DNA from: Corbicula japonica
Taxonomy: Eukaryota; Mollusca; Bivalvia; Venerida; Cyrenidae
Length of the DNA: 64,000 nucleotides
Direction: 5' to 3'
Assembly (NCBI GenBank): GCA_038501625.1
Contig: JAZAYU010000184.1
Span: forward strand, 806,001-870,000
Below are positions 33,968 through 64,000 of this stretch, one piece after another. The notes below the pieces were generated by a model. The model searched no databases, had not been told where the DNA came from, and saw only the letters and a program-made list of their open reading frames with translations. Position 1 is the first letter of the stretch, and every line of letters starts with the position of its first letter. Both the position numbers and the translations under genes were made by a program.

Positions 33968-34948
33968 ATGCCGAGATTAGTAATGGATATACTTGAGAGT
34001 TTATTGGAGCAACAACATGTGTTTGTAGACTACAACCAAGCAGAGATAGCTGATATAACTAGAGCTGTACACACGTTGATAAGAAGGTTAATATCTCGCA
34101 TCAACAGCAGAAATAGTCGTTTCTTTATCGTTGATATGATACCTGGTGGAAGTATGGTGGAACAGACTAGGGTATGGCCGTATCAAGAATTTCCAATGAT
34201 CGAATATGACTATTTGGTTCTTCTCCAATATCGATATGAGGCGCAGACAATTAAACACGGTTGCCAGGGTCATTTAAAAATTGTAAACCACCAATTTGTA
34301 AAGCAGAAAACTGGTTCATACTGCCTTGTTGAAGATATTGAAGAAGAGTTTCAAACTGACGATGTTTTGGAAGAATTCAATGTAGCTGTTATGGATGCAC
34401 TTTACGATAAATGCTGTCTGTGTCAAAATAGGACAAGGTTAACATTCAATCCGGACTTATTAATATGTGAAAATTGTTCTCAGCTTATTGAACATACTTC
34501 CACAGGAAGTCTACAACTTGTTGGTATTGATATGGATACTCACGGCTCAATAAAACCCCTTCTTTTCAAATGGAAAAGCAATTGTTTAAACAGGGTCAAA
34601 ATGTCGGTACACAGTGACATTAACAAATCGTGTAGGCAACCAAATGAAATTATTATATTATCAGATTTTGTCCCTGGTATTTCATTCAAAAGAGACAAAA
34701 TATCTGAAGTCTTTGGCTGTAACTACCCATTTTTTCCAGTTGATATCGAAACACCCAATCGGTTTTTCTTGGTTCCAAAATCTTGCGGCAGAAAGCACTT
34801 AACCTGCTGGAGAATATCTTATTGCACTAGCGAAGTAGAAGTTATACAGAAAACGCAACAAAAACATATTAAAGCCTACAGATTGATTAAAATTTTCAAA
34901 TACCTGTATTTTGAAAAGTCAGTTTTCTCGTCATATTTCATGAAATAG
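33968..34948 (+). CDS. Mab-21/cGAS-like nucleotidyltransferase, cut by TAG
   Basis: Members of this fold sense nucleic acid or other ligands and make cyclic dinucleotides that signal to STING (cGAS, cGLRs); others, like Mab-21, have no known catalysis. The frame starts at ATG 33968, 16 bases after a good acceptor (ttttattttcag, 33951). Residues 60-63 GGSM form the GS motif; E79 and D81 in FPMIEYDYLV and D233 in SDFVPG supply the three metal-binding acids, so catalysis is possible. An insert at C149/C152 and C167/C170 (CxxC-x14-CxxC) suggests a zinc ribbon. CWRISYC (280-286) and HIKAYRLIKIFKY (300-312) are typical Mab-21 helices. Translation stops at codon 327 (TAG 34946-34948), but the same frame continues with family sequence. 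Confidence 0.85.
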   Translation: MPRLVMDILESLLEQQHVFVDYNQAEIADITRAVHTLIRRLISRINSRNSRFFIVDMIPGGSMVEQTRVWPYQEFPMIEYDYLVLLQYRYEAQTIKHGCQGHLKIVNHQFVKQKTGSYCLVEDIEEEFQTDDVLEEFNVAVMDALYDKCCLCQNRTRLTFNPDLLICENCSQLIEHTSTGSLQLVGIDMDTHGSIKPLLFKWKSNCLNRVKMSVHSDINKSCRQPNEIIILSDFVPGISFKRDKISEVFGCNYPFFPVDIETPNRFFLVPKSCGRKHLTCWRISYCTSEVEVIQKTQQKHIKAYRLIKIFKYLYFEKSVFSSYFMK

Positions 34949-35308
34949 GTTGTGCTTACTCATATAAACCGTTGCACAAACGACGGACCGTTGATTCAAC
35001 CTTGTTTAATTGATATGCTGGTGCACATACTAGAGTGCTTGCAGCAAAACAACCTTCCGCATGTCTTTCTTAGGCATAACTTATTTGAAGGCATAGACAT
35101 GTTTCCAGATAAACGTAAAGAACAGATGTTTCTAATAAAGTTTGAAACTTTGATTGGAATTCTGAAGAGTAATAGATATTTCGTTATGCTAGCGAACTGT
35201 AAAGATAATGAGAAGTTGGAAAAAATTAACGCCGTTCTTCAGGGAATATGTAGGTTGCTTAGCGATGGATCTCTCCCATGCTGCAGGATGTTGTCAAAAT
35301 ATTTTTAA
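34949..35308 (+). CDS. C-terminal lobe of the Mab-21/cGAS-like gene after TAG
   Basis: Same frame as 33968-34948. Begins VVLTHINRCTNDGP where family members continue SYxxKTxxLxH, so the TAG replaces one residue rather than ending the domain. Holds PCLIDMLVHILECLQQNNLP and HVFLRHNLFEGID, the usual C-terminal helices, and stops at 35308 after LSKYF. Total length with the upstream part, about 446 codons, is normal for the family. Either a recent nonsense mutation, a polymorphism, a sequencing error, or readthrough. Confidence 0.75.
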   Translation, partial: VVLTHINRCTNDGPLIQPCLIDMLVHILECLQQNNLPHVFLRHNLFEGIDMFPDKRKEQMFLIKFETLIGILKSNRYFVMLANCKDNEKLEKINAVLQGICRLLSDGSLPCCRMLSKYF

Positions 35309-36327
35309 ACTCACCATCCATCAAACAAAGCACGGCAAGTAGTTAACTGAAAATGTATAGTGGTGTTTATATTAATTTTGACTGTTTAAGATAGATTGAT
35401 CAACACAAAATGCAATGTTATAGAAAAAATATTATTTGAAATGTGTGCTTTGTGACAATGAGTTGCTTTTTTGTTGATTTTGTTCATAATAGTTTATAGA
35501 GTTTTCATCTTAAGTGTTCTGGTAATGTGGAAATATTATTAACAACTTCCTCATGTTTGTTCAAATGAGAACCTGTTGGAGAGAGTGTGAGGTTGGTGCA
35601 CCCAAGAACCTGATTTACTCCCCCAGTGGCAAATTGTTTTGCCACAGACCGTTCCTAGGCGGTATCCCAAAGGGACCGGTTCTCTTTTTCGTTACTTGTT
35701 TGTGTTGTCTTATTTGAAATTAACATTCTCATAAACACATGGGATTGCTCTATTTTTTTCTCTTTAACTTTTCGCTGCGTTTAGAGGCTGTGTTTTCTGA
35801 GTGCATATTTCACTTTTTTACCATTTTATGCAATGATCATGTCATTAATGGAATTAGTTAGTCAATAAAACTGATATGTCTAACTCTTTATTGACAATGT
35901 TTTGGTAAATAACAAATAGTAAATTTTGGAATTCGATATAATTATGTTATTGAGTGATATAAACGATCTTGTAAATCTATTATGTTTATTATGAATTTAT
36001 GTGTGCATGTCTCTTTGTACAATGATCACTTAAAAGGTTTCTTATACCTTATCATTTATGAACGGAGACCAGATAGTTATTGTCCGCTTTATGTAGATGA
36101 GACGCGGGAAAAAGATATTGCTTGCAAAATCGTGCATGATAACTAACTTGAAAACAATAATAATTCTTAAACATAAGAAATGTTCATAACGAAATAACTT
36201 AATTACTAACACAATGTCAAAAATGAACTGCACAACAAGGGATTTGTTCTCCAAATCATTACTTAAAGTATTTTTATGAATCAGTTATCATTCCGAGTTC
36301 AGAAAAGATATAAACATTAATAAATTA
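35309..36327. other. Intergenic with R1 copy
   Basis: 35567-35814 is a plus-oriented R1 copy (gagaacctgttggag ... cgttcctaggcgg). The remainder is AT-rich without a gene. Confidence 0.6.
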
Positions 36328-36432
36328 ATATCATATACCCTATGAATTTAAAGCATTCTGATTGGTCGAGAGCTCCGTACTCGCGAGTCCGAAAAAAAGT
36401 GATAACTACGCAGGAAATTAATAACCTTTGCT

Positions 36433-36479
<47 letters not shown>

Positions 36480-36554
36480 TATCATCATCATCATCATCAT
36501 CATAATCGTCATCATCATCATCAGAATGCTTTAAATTCATAGGGTATATGATAT
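36328..36554. mobile_element. Perfect inverted repeat flanking a CAT microsatellite
   Basis: A 35-base arm at 36328-36362 (atatcatataccctatgaat, tttaaagcattctgat) is repeated inverted at 36520-36554. Between lie tctgattggtcgagagc and a (CAT)n run at about 36429-36525. Looks like a small MITE; frames coding poly-His or poly-Asp here are artefacts. Confidence 0.85.
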
Positions 36555-36941
36555 AACAAGTAAATACTAATGTTGAGGTCGATATGTAGTTTTGCGGACC
36601 TGGGTAGTGTGATATCGACCTCGGACTTGTATAATAATTATCGAGTAACTGTTTACTGTATATATAATGCATAACCAATAAGTCGTCCGGAAAACAAGAC
36701 ATTGAAATTCTACATTTCGCATTATTCATTGATTAATTTGTGTCTTTCCGATCTATCTTTATGTACACTGTTTGTGAATGCGTAATAGATGAATTCATCT
36801 CGATGTGCATAATTATACCACGCATCAGAAATATGTATTCTAATTAAATTACCCACTTTTGATAAAAAAATACATGCTTAAATTGTCTATTGATATAGCG
36901 TAATAACAATTATTCAGAAAACTACTTCATTTCAAATGCTC

Positions 36942-37188
36942 TAGCCCACTAACGACTTCGGACGATCTCGATAACTAGGATGCCTCTTTTGACTAACTCT
37001 GACGCAGTAATCTCCCTTCTAGCCCACATACGACTTCGGACGACTTCGATAACTAGAATACCTCTTTTGACTAACTCTGACGCAGTGATCTCCCTTCTAG
37101 CCCACTAACAACTTCGGACGACCTCGATAATGTGGATGCCTCTTTTGACTAACTCTGACGCAGTGATCTCCCTTCTACACTACATACC
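36942..37188 (+). repeat. Tandem repeat, ~77-bp unit, three copies
   Basis: Units start ctagcccac(t/a) and contain gacttcggacga, gcctcttttgactaactct and gacgcagt; few differences between copies. Confidence 0.9.
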
Positions 37189-37429
37189 ACTTGAAATATG
37201 TGCGAGAGCGCTCGATTTCTTCAAAACGATATTTGTTCAAAATATTGCCACAATTAAATTGTCGCAGTAAGGTATTCTTGTTTTAGATATAGTTTACCTT
37301 GACTTTTTATTTGTATGTCTGAACCAAGAAATTTCATTCTATGCTGACGTAAAAATATCACGGATCAATATATTGTTTACACTAGAACCTTGCGAGCAAT
37401 GAGCACTTTAATTCAAATTAGTTTTTAAA

Positions 37430-37560
37430 TGCTAGCATCTAGATCTGCACTGTTCGCTGTTTGACTTATCAGGTTAATTATGATCAAAGAGTGACCAGTG
37501 CTGGTCTTGATCAGACGGCACGGATGTGCCGGCTGATCTGAATCTTCACTGATCGCACAC
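37430..37560 (-). mobile_element. Bivalve dispersed repeat fragment (MITE-like)
   Basis: On the minus strand the reading AISEDSDQPAHPCRLIK appears; 'SEDSDQPAHP' is a peptide I associate with spurious ORFs from a very common molluscan repeat. Repeat origin is inferred from memory, not searched. Confidence 0.4.
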
Positions 37561-38334
37561 GCATAAAAATGTGTATATATGAAGAAAAGATTTCTGTGAT
37601 AACTGTAATACAACATCCGCATGTAACAAATATAACACTGTTGATGTCACATTTTTACACTATGTCACATGTGTCTTCACCAATCAAATTGGCGTGACTC
37701 GGAATCGATCATGTTAAGGGTTTTAAAGTTCACACAACTTCCAAGAATACTATGTGGCACTGTTCTCGTTCATTGGGTGATTTCAGGCGAAGAACAGTTA
37801 ATTGTTAACTAATCCTGGATAATAGTCATCCCGACTAAATATCTCTAGGTTTTAGATCTTTAGTGTGAATCTACGTCAGACCTTAAATATGCTGTGTAGA
37901 ATCGACACCAAGATCAAATTCTAAATTCATAAGATTATAGACGAAGTTTAATCAAAATACTCACGAACGACAATGTTTAACAAATGTCGAATACAGCAAT
38001 GCCAAGAATACTTGGCGGGCTGGTGGGAAGCACCCGTAATATAAAACAAATACTACCCTCGAATGATTCAAACTAACGAGAATTCGGAATATAATGCACA
38101 TTCGCCTGAAAACTAAACTGGAAACGTAAAAAAACACGAGGAAAAAATAAACCATTCAACACTCTACAGACTGGCTATAGACCCTGTATAGACTTGCCGC
38201 AAAGCGTAACAATGTCAATCGTGAATAATTTTATTCAGAACATAGCCGCTCTAGTTTTCACTCGTAGCATATACGCTTCCAAATAAAATGGTAACAGAGA
38301 TGACTTAATTTTTATATAATTTTAAATTCTCCAT
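37561..38334. other. Intergenic, nothing recognised
   Basis: No exon or repeat identified. Confidence 0.4.
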
Positions 38335-38700
38335 TTTTAGATGGTGATGTCAAACAAAAAAACTTACGGGGTTTATATATCTCAGCTTTTTTGCTTTAAA
38401 ATTTCGAGAGCTTATAACAATGTGACAGATTTCCATGAACCTAATTTATACGATTAAAGAAAACATGTTTGAAAAAGTAGCCATACCACAAATTAAGGAA
38501 CATGTTTTTCAAATGTTATCGCAGATTCCAATATTTTATTATAACATAAGAGTAAAAATACCTTTCGTAACAGGGTGTTTTGTGGAAATATAAAAATAGT
38601 TATTTCTTAACGTTAAGAAACCATCTGAAAATAAAAAAAATAATGTTACTAATATACTATTCTACAGTGCTTTGTAAGCCTGTGCTATATGTACGGGGAT
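38335..38700 (+). pseudogene. Second decayed RT-element fragment
   Basis: tagatggtgatgtcaaac ... gtttatatatctcag ... gtgacagatttccatgaacc parallels 22325-22530 of the element at 21308 (LDGDV, YISQL, TDFHE motifs in shifting frames). Many stops. Confidence 0.6.
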
Positions 38701-38929
38701 AAATATTTTCCCTGTTGGCACTTAAGTCAGTTTAATCCTGTTATTGTTGCATTTGCTTAAAGAACATGTAGGCCGGAAGCTTTAGAGAAACGCACTTGTG
38801 TTTCTTAGTGGAGTTGGTTTGTTATGTGAACAAACACTTAATGTTTCAAGTATAACACTTAATATTGTACAATGAGCAAGGGCATGTACACAGGAAGTTA
38901 AGATTTTGCCTTCTTATCAAACGGTTAAA

Positions 38930-58321
<19,392 letters not shown>

Positions 58322-58649
58322 TAACCCCACCCCCTTTTCAGAACACGCCTTTGAATGATATTGTTTTGAAAATGCCATTTGACAAAAGGTTGATTACCGG
58401 AGAGAACTGACCTAAGTTTATCCTGATGAACCGAAGCTTAATGCAGCAAACTTATCTCAATCTCTCCATTGAAAATGGTTTTGTAAATATTTAATATAAA
58501 ACAAAAGAGATTATTTTGACTTTGCTTTTGTAAACTTTCTTTTGTAGATGGTTATGTCGCACATGCAACATCTTTTTTAATGTACACAATCTTTATACAT
58601 GTATGACATATTTTTATATACGGAATATCTGTACAACAGAAAAAGAAAA

Positions 58650-59025
58650 ACGTTTTGCAATTTTATCGCCGATACTCAGATTAGAAAATTTATAACAAAT
58701 GTCGTTTAAAATCCTTATTACAACAAGGTATTTCTCAACAAGTGTTTTATCGAGATTTGATTCAATTTTTAAAAAGGCACTATTTCTCTTCATTAATCGT
58801 AAATGTTTTTGTAAATTCATCAAACGGCTACAGCGCTCAGCATGCTTGGTGATCGACAGTTGATAGTTATTTTTACCACTTTGTTGACACGACGTTGCCA
58901 GAGGTTTCAGAATTTATTGAATGTTTATAGGGAAATCTTATCTTGATAAAAGAACCTAGAAGCACGATTTATTTATTTTATTCATGTGCTTCTGCTGATT
59001 TGACACCAGGGGCTCTTGTCTTGGT
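58650..59025 (+). pseudogene. Third decayed RT-element 3' fragment
   Basis: ttgcaattttatcgccgata, tcctta(tta)caacaaggtattt and ccaggggctcttgtcttgg parallel 22490-22900 (FYRRYPD, SLLQQGIS, CTTVAGV motifs) with many frameshifts. 380 bases after EGF module 5. Confidence 0.65.
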
Positions 59026-59727
59026 ACATTTCATAACATACACACGGCAGTTAAGATTGTGAACAAGTGTTACAACTCCGAAAACTGCAGCCGCGTTACT
59101 CTGTATGGTATAATGAGGTTGCACATTCATTTTTTACTATGTGTGTGTATACGTATGATTTATGCTAATTATATATAATTACCGAAAATTCTAATTTAAA
59201 AATAATGAGTGTCTTGTAATGAAAAATTATAATATTTGGCTTGAGAAATCCTGTGATAAGTCATCCTACGTATACCTCACAAAGCATTTCATGAAAATGA
59301 TGAATTATTTGTTTAGGTGTAAGTTAAACAGGAACTTATTTTGAAAAAGAACATACAATGTTATCAAACAAAAGTTTTTATCTTCTACTAAATGTTAAAA
59401 ATGTCAAATGTCAACTTTGATAGGTCCCTCCTTTTACATTGTTTTATATTTAAAACTGTTCTTATTGGGAGCCATCCCTGTCAATAAATGTACTGAATTA
59501 ATAACAAAAAAAATCAATACACATTGAGATGACCCTAAATAATAGATTCCAAAATAATACATTTTTATAAAGGTGTCTCAGCACAATAAAGCAACAGAAC
59601 TACCATACATTGTTAACAAATCTAACTTATGACAACTTAGAATTTTGGATGAGTATAGACAGTTTAGTTAAATATGTCTTGAGACATTATTTTATCTTAA
59701 TGTGCTTAATTGGTAAACTTCTGTAAA

Positions 59728-59766
<39 letters not shown>

Positions 59767-59836
59767 GTTGTTGTTGTTCTTGTTGTTGTTCTCGTTGTTG
59801 TTGCTGCTGCTGCTGCTGTTGTTGCTGTTGTTGTTG
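59728..59836 (+). repeat. Compound ATT/GTT/GCT microsatellite
   Basis: (att)n then (gtt)n, gctgctgctgctgctg, (gtt)n; trinucleotide purity interrupted by cttgtt and ctcgtt. Confidence 0.95.
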
Positions 59837-59954
59837 TATAATATTGTGATACATATATTGTGTCATTGTAAGTCAATTAACAAATTTTTAATTTGAAGGA
59901 AAACAATCATTTTAAATTACAGACTGTAATCCTTGGTTTAGGTGTGTATCCCAG

Positions 59955-60030
59955 AGTTAATATTGGGAATCAAACCGAGGAACTCTTGATTACAGTGTAA
60001 GTACCCTCTCGACTGAACTTCTCCACGCTT
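59955..60030 (-). mobile_element. tRNA-like SINE fragment
   Basis: Minus strand reads gttcagtcgagagggtactt ... ctcggtttgattcccaa, box A and box B. No acceptor stem. Confidence 0.4.
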
Positions 60031-60183
60031 ACAAATTTCCTATTTCATATTTTCCTCCCGATAAGATCTGTATCTTATCGCAGGTGACCTAGAGATACAC
60101 AGCCCGAGTATAACATGAATATGTGTTTGAAGATGTCTCATGAAAATATAATCTGACCTTACAGAAAGAAAAAGCAACATATG

Positions 60184-60395
60184 CATATCAGGAATCGCCA
60201 CACTCAAAAAACACAGCCTCCCCACGCAGCGAAAAAGAAGAGAGGAAGATAGAGAGAGCGCATGTTTTATATATGTATGTCAATTCAAATAGGACGCCAC
60301 AAACAATTAATAAACAAGAGAACCTTTGGGGATACCGCCTTGGAACGGTCAGTGGCAAAACAAATTGCCACTGGGGGTTTAAACCAGGTTCTAGG
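60184..60395 (-). repeat. Dispersed repeat R1 copy
   Basis: catatcaggaatcgccacac ... taccgccttggaacggtcag ... gtttaaaccagg; closest to the minus copy at 17201. Confidence 0.8.
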
Positions 60396-60640
60396 GTTCT
60401 AGAAAATATACCTTTGATCATATTTTGTGACATTTTGGTTGTTACCATATTTAGAAAGAACTAACAACTATTTTTAAATTTCTCATAACAAGTTCTTTTC
60501 TTGCACATTTTGACAATAACATGGTATTTGTAACGCGAAATGCATTATAATTAATGTCGTCTGCTCAACTTTATGACGTCATTCCAAAGATTGACGTCAG
60601 TTGTCCGAAGGTACCTTTTCCCGTGGCGCGCCCCATTTAG
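60396..60640. mobile_element. MITE related to 16239-16500
   Basis: Right end cgaaggtaccttttcccgtg then gcgcgccccattt; body shares acattttgacaata and tatgacgtcatt with the earlier copy. The left end is degraded where it abuts R1. Confidence 0.7.
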
Positions 60641-60728
60641 TTTTTGCATGAGATAAATTTATCAAACACATTTCAGCTTCATTAACAGGATAAACCGGGT
60701 TATTTTTGTTATGTTTATTTATGTGAAT

Positions 60729-60912
60729 CTAATATGCTTTATTTCAGATTTGATGTTGTTTTCGGTATTGTTAGAGTTTAATTGCATGTAAATTTATCCC
60801 AGCTTCTTAAGTATTCAAAACTGTACTATGTGTTGACCTATGTCTTTAATCAAGCAACGATGTGTTATATGCTTACTGAAAACAACATCAAATCTGAAAT
60901 AAAGCATATTAG
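60729..60912. repeat. Inverted repeat, 38-bp arms
   Basis: ctaatatgctttatttcaga at 60729 with continuation ttgatgttgttttcggt is repeated inverted at 60875-60912 (one mismatch seen); loop about 108 bases. Small MITE or hairpin. Confidence 0.8.
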
Positions 60913-61264
60913 TTTCGCCATGTTCACCTGTATCCTGAAATGCAGAGTTGTCATTACTTAAACTTATTCTCACTTCCAGTTTTTAAAAGATCGCTATATA
61001 CAGAGTGTTGGGGCAGTCGTCTTTAAATTTCATGAGGAATGTGGCAGCTACAGAGTCAGAAATTATCCGCTACCATCGTGATACTGCTTCAACAAACAAT
61101 CTTTTACTGTTTATGGAATTTTTAGATCTCGCTATTATTCTACGTGTTTTACCATATGCAAAATAAAGATACAATACATTAGGAACATTCATGTGTGCGA
61201 ATTTTTATTGAACGGCATGTTGCTGTTATTGAGATTCACAAAGTCTCCAGTCGGTGTTAAGTAA

Positions 61265-61435
61265 ATTTCAGTGTTGGCTGGGAACCGGCATATTGAATAT
61301 AGCACCTCAGCAAGTCTTCTTTCTGGACCGACGCAGTGCGGTACCAGCACAGGACCCGCTAATAATTTCCGAACTCGATCATCTCATAGTAACGGAAGCA
61401 GGGGGCCGGCCTGTGACAGTATGTACATTGTTTCG
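61265..61435 (+). other. GC-richer open stretch, possible exon
   Basis: After aaatttcag (61269) the phase-0 reading CWLGTGILNIAPQQVFFLDR, then SELDHLIVTEAGGRPV, is open and protein-like; a second frame is also open (STSASLLSGPTQCGTSTGP). Unlike its AT-rich surroundings. It is unlike EGF and not in phase 1, so I do not attach it to the upstream gene. Confidence 0.3.
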
Positions 61436-61549
61436 TTTAAAAATGTTACATAAGAATATTTGGAATTACCAAAATAAACCTTTACTCAGATGTCGGGAGT
61501 CGCTAATCTACTTCAAACAATTCTTTAAGTTGCCTATACACAGTTAAAT

Positions 61550-64000
61550 GTGAAATATTTTAATGTCACAGCTGTGGTAAATATTAATTGTACTGCTGTA
61601 TAATACCTATAAATGAATGACTGTAACAGAATTTTGCTAAAATTTTGGAATAATTAATACATGGTTGGACCTGTCGTGAGTGAGTTTTACTTATAACTAT
61701 TTCGGCTTTGAATTTATTTGCTCATATGTTGATAAGAATATCGTATCACATTTACTTTGTTTAAAGGTCTCCCTATTTTTATATTTGAAAACATTTAATA
61801 TGATCGTCCTGTTACGTGACTAGGCAGCTTTTAGTCTTACTGGTTGCAGAAATAAGAAATACGTATGTCATGGAAAGGTAGAAAGGTTTGCGTGATATTG
61901 CTGTAAATACAAGGTCATGCGTTCTGATAATGTCAAAAAGGTCACACATTGACCATAAACACGGAAAGGGAATGCATATTACTCGTTCAGTAGGAAAGAA
62001 ATTATTATGAAAAATAAAATTATCTTGTATAATATCGGACGAGAATTCTGGGGTGTTTACTTCTGTTTTCAGTTGATGTAATGTTGCAACTAATCAAAAT
62101 ACATAATTATTTCTTCTTGGCTTAAAAATGAGTTTTAGTCTTATTTAGATATTGTAATGAAAATTGTTAAAACTACATAGTATCGATATATTGTGCTTCA
62201 TTATTAAAATGTTGCAGAATAAATAGGGTTACCCTGAAAAGGGGCCTGAAAAAAAGTCTGTTTTCAGATGGGTTTTTATTTGTTTTAAATTAAGGTAAAG
62301 ATGTCGCCTGTCTACATTTAAGCGGAAATGACATTAGTATCGATATCGTATGCATGCTAAAGGGAAAAACATGTTACTGAAATAATTCTACAACGCTTAC
62401 GACGTGTTAACTCGCAAGTGGGCTGAAAAGTTTTGGTAATGGACAGAAAAACAGATAAGGCATTGTTAAGATGAGTGCATTTGACATTTTAAATCGATCA
62501 TACAGTTAATTTACCTCACATTGTGCAAGGCAAGTGTCATGCAAGGAATTGATACGTTATGTTGAAATTGTCGCATTATAATATTATATTTTTATATGTA
62601 TTATGCAGGGTGTCCAACGTATTTCACACCCGTCAACCGGCAGAGCCAGGAGCGGACGGCACATCCAGGCGCAAACTTTTTTTTCTTACGTGACAGCGGT
62701 GTAAGAAATTATAATTTTCGCTAGTTTTGATTAACTCTTGGAAAGAAATACCGGCTGATTTTAAAAGCCAAATAAATTCTGCACATATTCGTTAAATTCT
62801 CAAGTAGTAGAAGGGATAATAAACATTTAATCGCGATTTAAATACAAAAGTTTGTGATGAAATCTTGAAGTTTTGCGTTTTATAGCAAAATTCTCCATAG
62901 ATCTGAAAATCTGCATAAATCTGTAAGCACTATTGGAAAATTAATCATTTCCCTGGCAATATGTGAAATATTAGCACAAACAGACTTTTAACAAATTCGC
63001 AAGGGCTTAGTGAATAGATCTGGGGTATAGAAATGGGCGGGTCCATGGAGCAGAAAGCGATTGATTTATTGTTTTGACACTATTCTACGTCCACAATAAT
63101 AAAATTTCGTTAAGATACAATGATAGTATTGTCCGTCCGTATGTATGTTCATTTCATAAAGTATACAGAAATCATTTCTAGAGGAGTTATGTAAGCTTGT
63201 GATGCATGAACTATCATTAGTTAACTAAATCATCGCTATTTAATCAGTATAAGCCTTAGTGTATGTTTGCAACTGGATCATTTTAACGGCTTCAAACTAT
63301 GACGGCATTTTGAAATTGTGAACTTCATTATAAATTGAATTATTTACCGGTCTGTGTCCTTAAAACATGGTTAGCCATCATTTCATCGTTGAGGGGAATG
63401 AGATCAAAACACGCTGGGGTATTATCAGCTTTAGTCGAAACATAAAAAATAAGCTCTGGACTAAATTTGGACTACCTCTGTACACTGTATCTCTTCCCAC
63501 GGAAGAAAAAAACGTTCTTCATTGATTTCAAATAAAGATTTAACCATTAGTTATCGAACTTCTTCTGGGAATACATTTCTTCTAATTTCCTGAGATTTTT
63601 TAAAAACTTTTATAGAAACTAATATATGTGCTGTTCCGAAAACGAAAGTTGAATGGCTGACGACCAGATTATCCCAGATAATGTTTCAACTTATTTCACC
63701 ATCATTTCTTTATCGATTTATGTAAACAAACCAAACTTGATGACGCAAAATAAGTTATTAGAAGTATTTGATTTTTTCTGTACGTTGGGTAGTTTTTAGT
63801 TTTGGTAAATTTGCGATTAAGTGTAGCACAGTTGTTTACATTTGCGAACTATGTTGATAATTTCCAATTATGAAGCCCAAAACGCATTTTCTATCTCTAA
63901 ATATGGATTTATAAAATATAGACTTTCTTCCACTTTTATTAAAACCGGCATTCACCAACTCGAGCAACTATAACACAATTGCGAAAAACGGCCATGCCTT
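61550..64000. other. Nothing recognised to the window end
   Basis: AT-rich. A short GC-rich patch at 62625-62675 (caaccggcagagccaggagc) has no readable frame of note. Confidence 0.4.

Noticed and set aside
36342..36729. Frames with poly-His (+) and poly-Asp (-)
   Set aside because: Pure product of the CAT microsatellite between inverted repeats.
36940..37190. CRISPR-like array
   Set aside because: Three contiguous 77-base direct repeats without spacers, in a eukaryotic genome; a minisatellite.

Overview
This looks like nuclear DNA of a bivalve mollusc (inferred). Genes are split by long AT-rich introns with GT..AG borders and are packed with miniature transposons, tRNA-derived SINE-like sequences and satellites of about 160 bp. 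No feature is bacterial or organellar. The window holds two multi-exon host genes, one compact Mab-21/cGAS-like gene carrying a stop, and one nearly complete tyrosine-recombinase retrotransposon.

Positions 553-20323 (+): the 3' part of a chitin synthase gene. I could join 19 exons in a continuous phase (951 codons including the stop). They carry the GT2 catalytic core (DGDVDF, GEDRW, QRRRW, SWGTRE), transmembrane blocks, a charged cytoplasmic region and a repetitive hydrophilic tail; the 5' part lies before the window. Two exon borders have been copied in tandem: a triplicated 3' splice site plus exon start at 15801-16094, and a three-copy tail exon at 19327-20323. Introns carry MITEs, a foldback element, SINEs and a LINE end.

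Positions 20324-33950: intergenic DNA with a decayed Penelope-like/GIY-type reverse transcriptase (21308-23256), a LINE 3' end (29592-30165), a Tc1/mariner-like MITE filled with a 20-odd bp minisatellite (28902-29321), another MITE (27438-28230) and a 160-bp satellite with a SINE-like insertion (32100-33060).

Positions 33952-35308 (+): a Mab-21/cGAS-like receptor (cGLR) reading frame with all three catalytic acidic residues and a CxxC..CxxC insert, interrupted by one in-frame TAG.

Positions 38930-58301 and probably beyond (+): a secreted protein gene with a signal peptide, a coiled-coil exon and at least five calcium-binding EGF modules, all on phase-1 exons. Its 12.7-kb intron (45455-58169) holds a 158-159 bp satellite (pearl/BIV160-like by period), into which a 7.66-kb Ngaro-type retrotransposon (47601-55259, minus strand) inserted flush without target duplication. 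That element keeps Gag, RT/RNase H, tyrosine recombinase and the split direct repeats A1-ORFs-B1-A2-B2. Gag and RT are in one frame separated only by TGA CTA, a known leaky stop context. Two younger MITEs sit inside it.

Positions 58302-64000 hold no exon I can name: a decayed RT copy, microsatellites, MITEs and one GC-richer stretch at 61265-61435.
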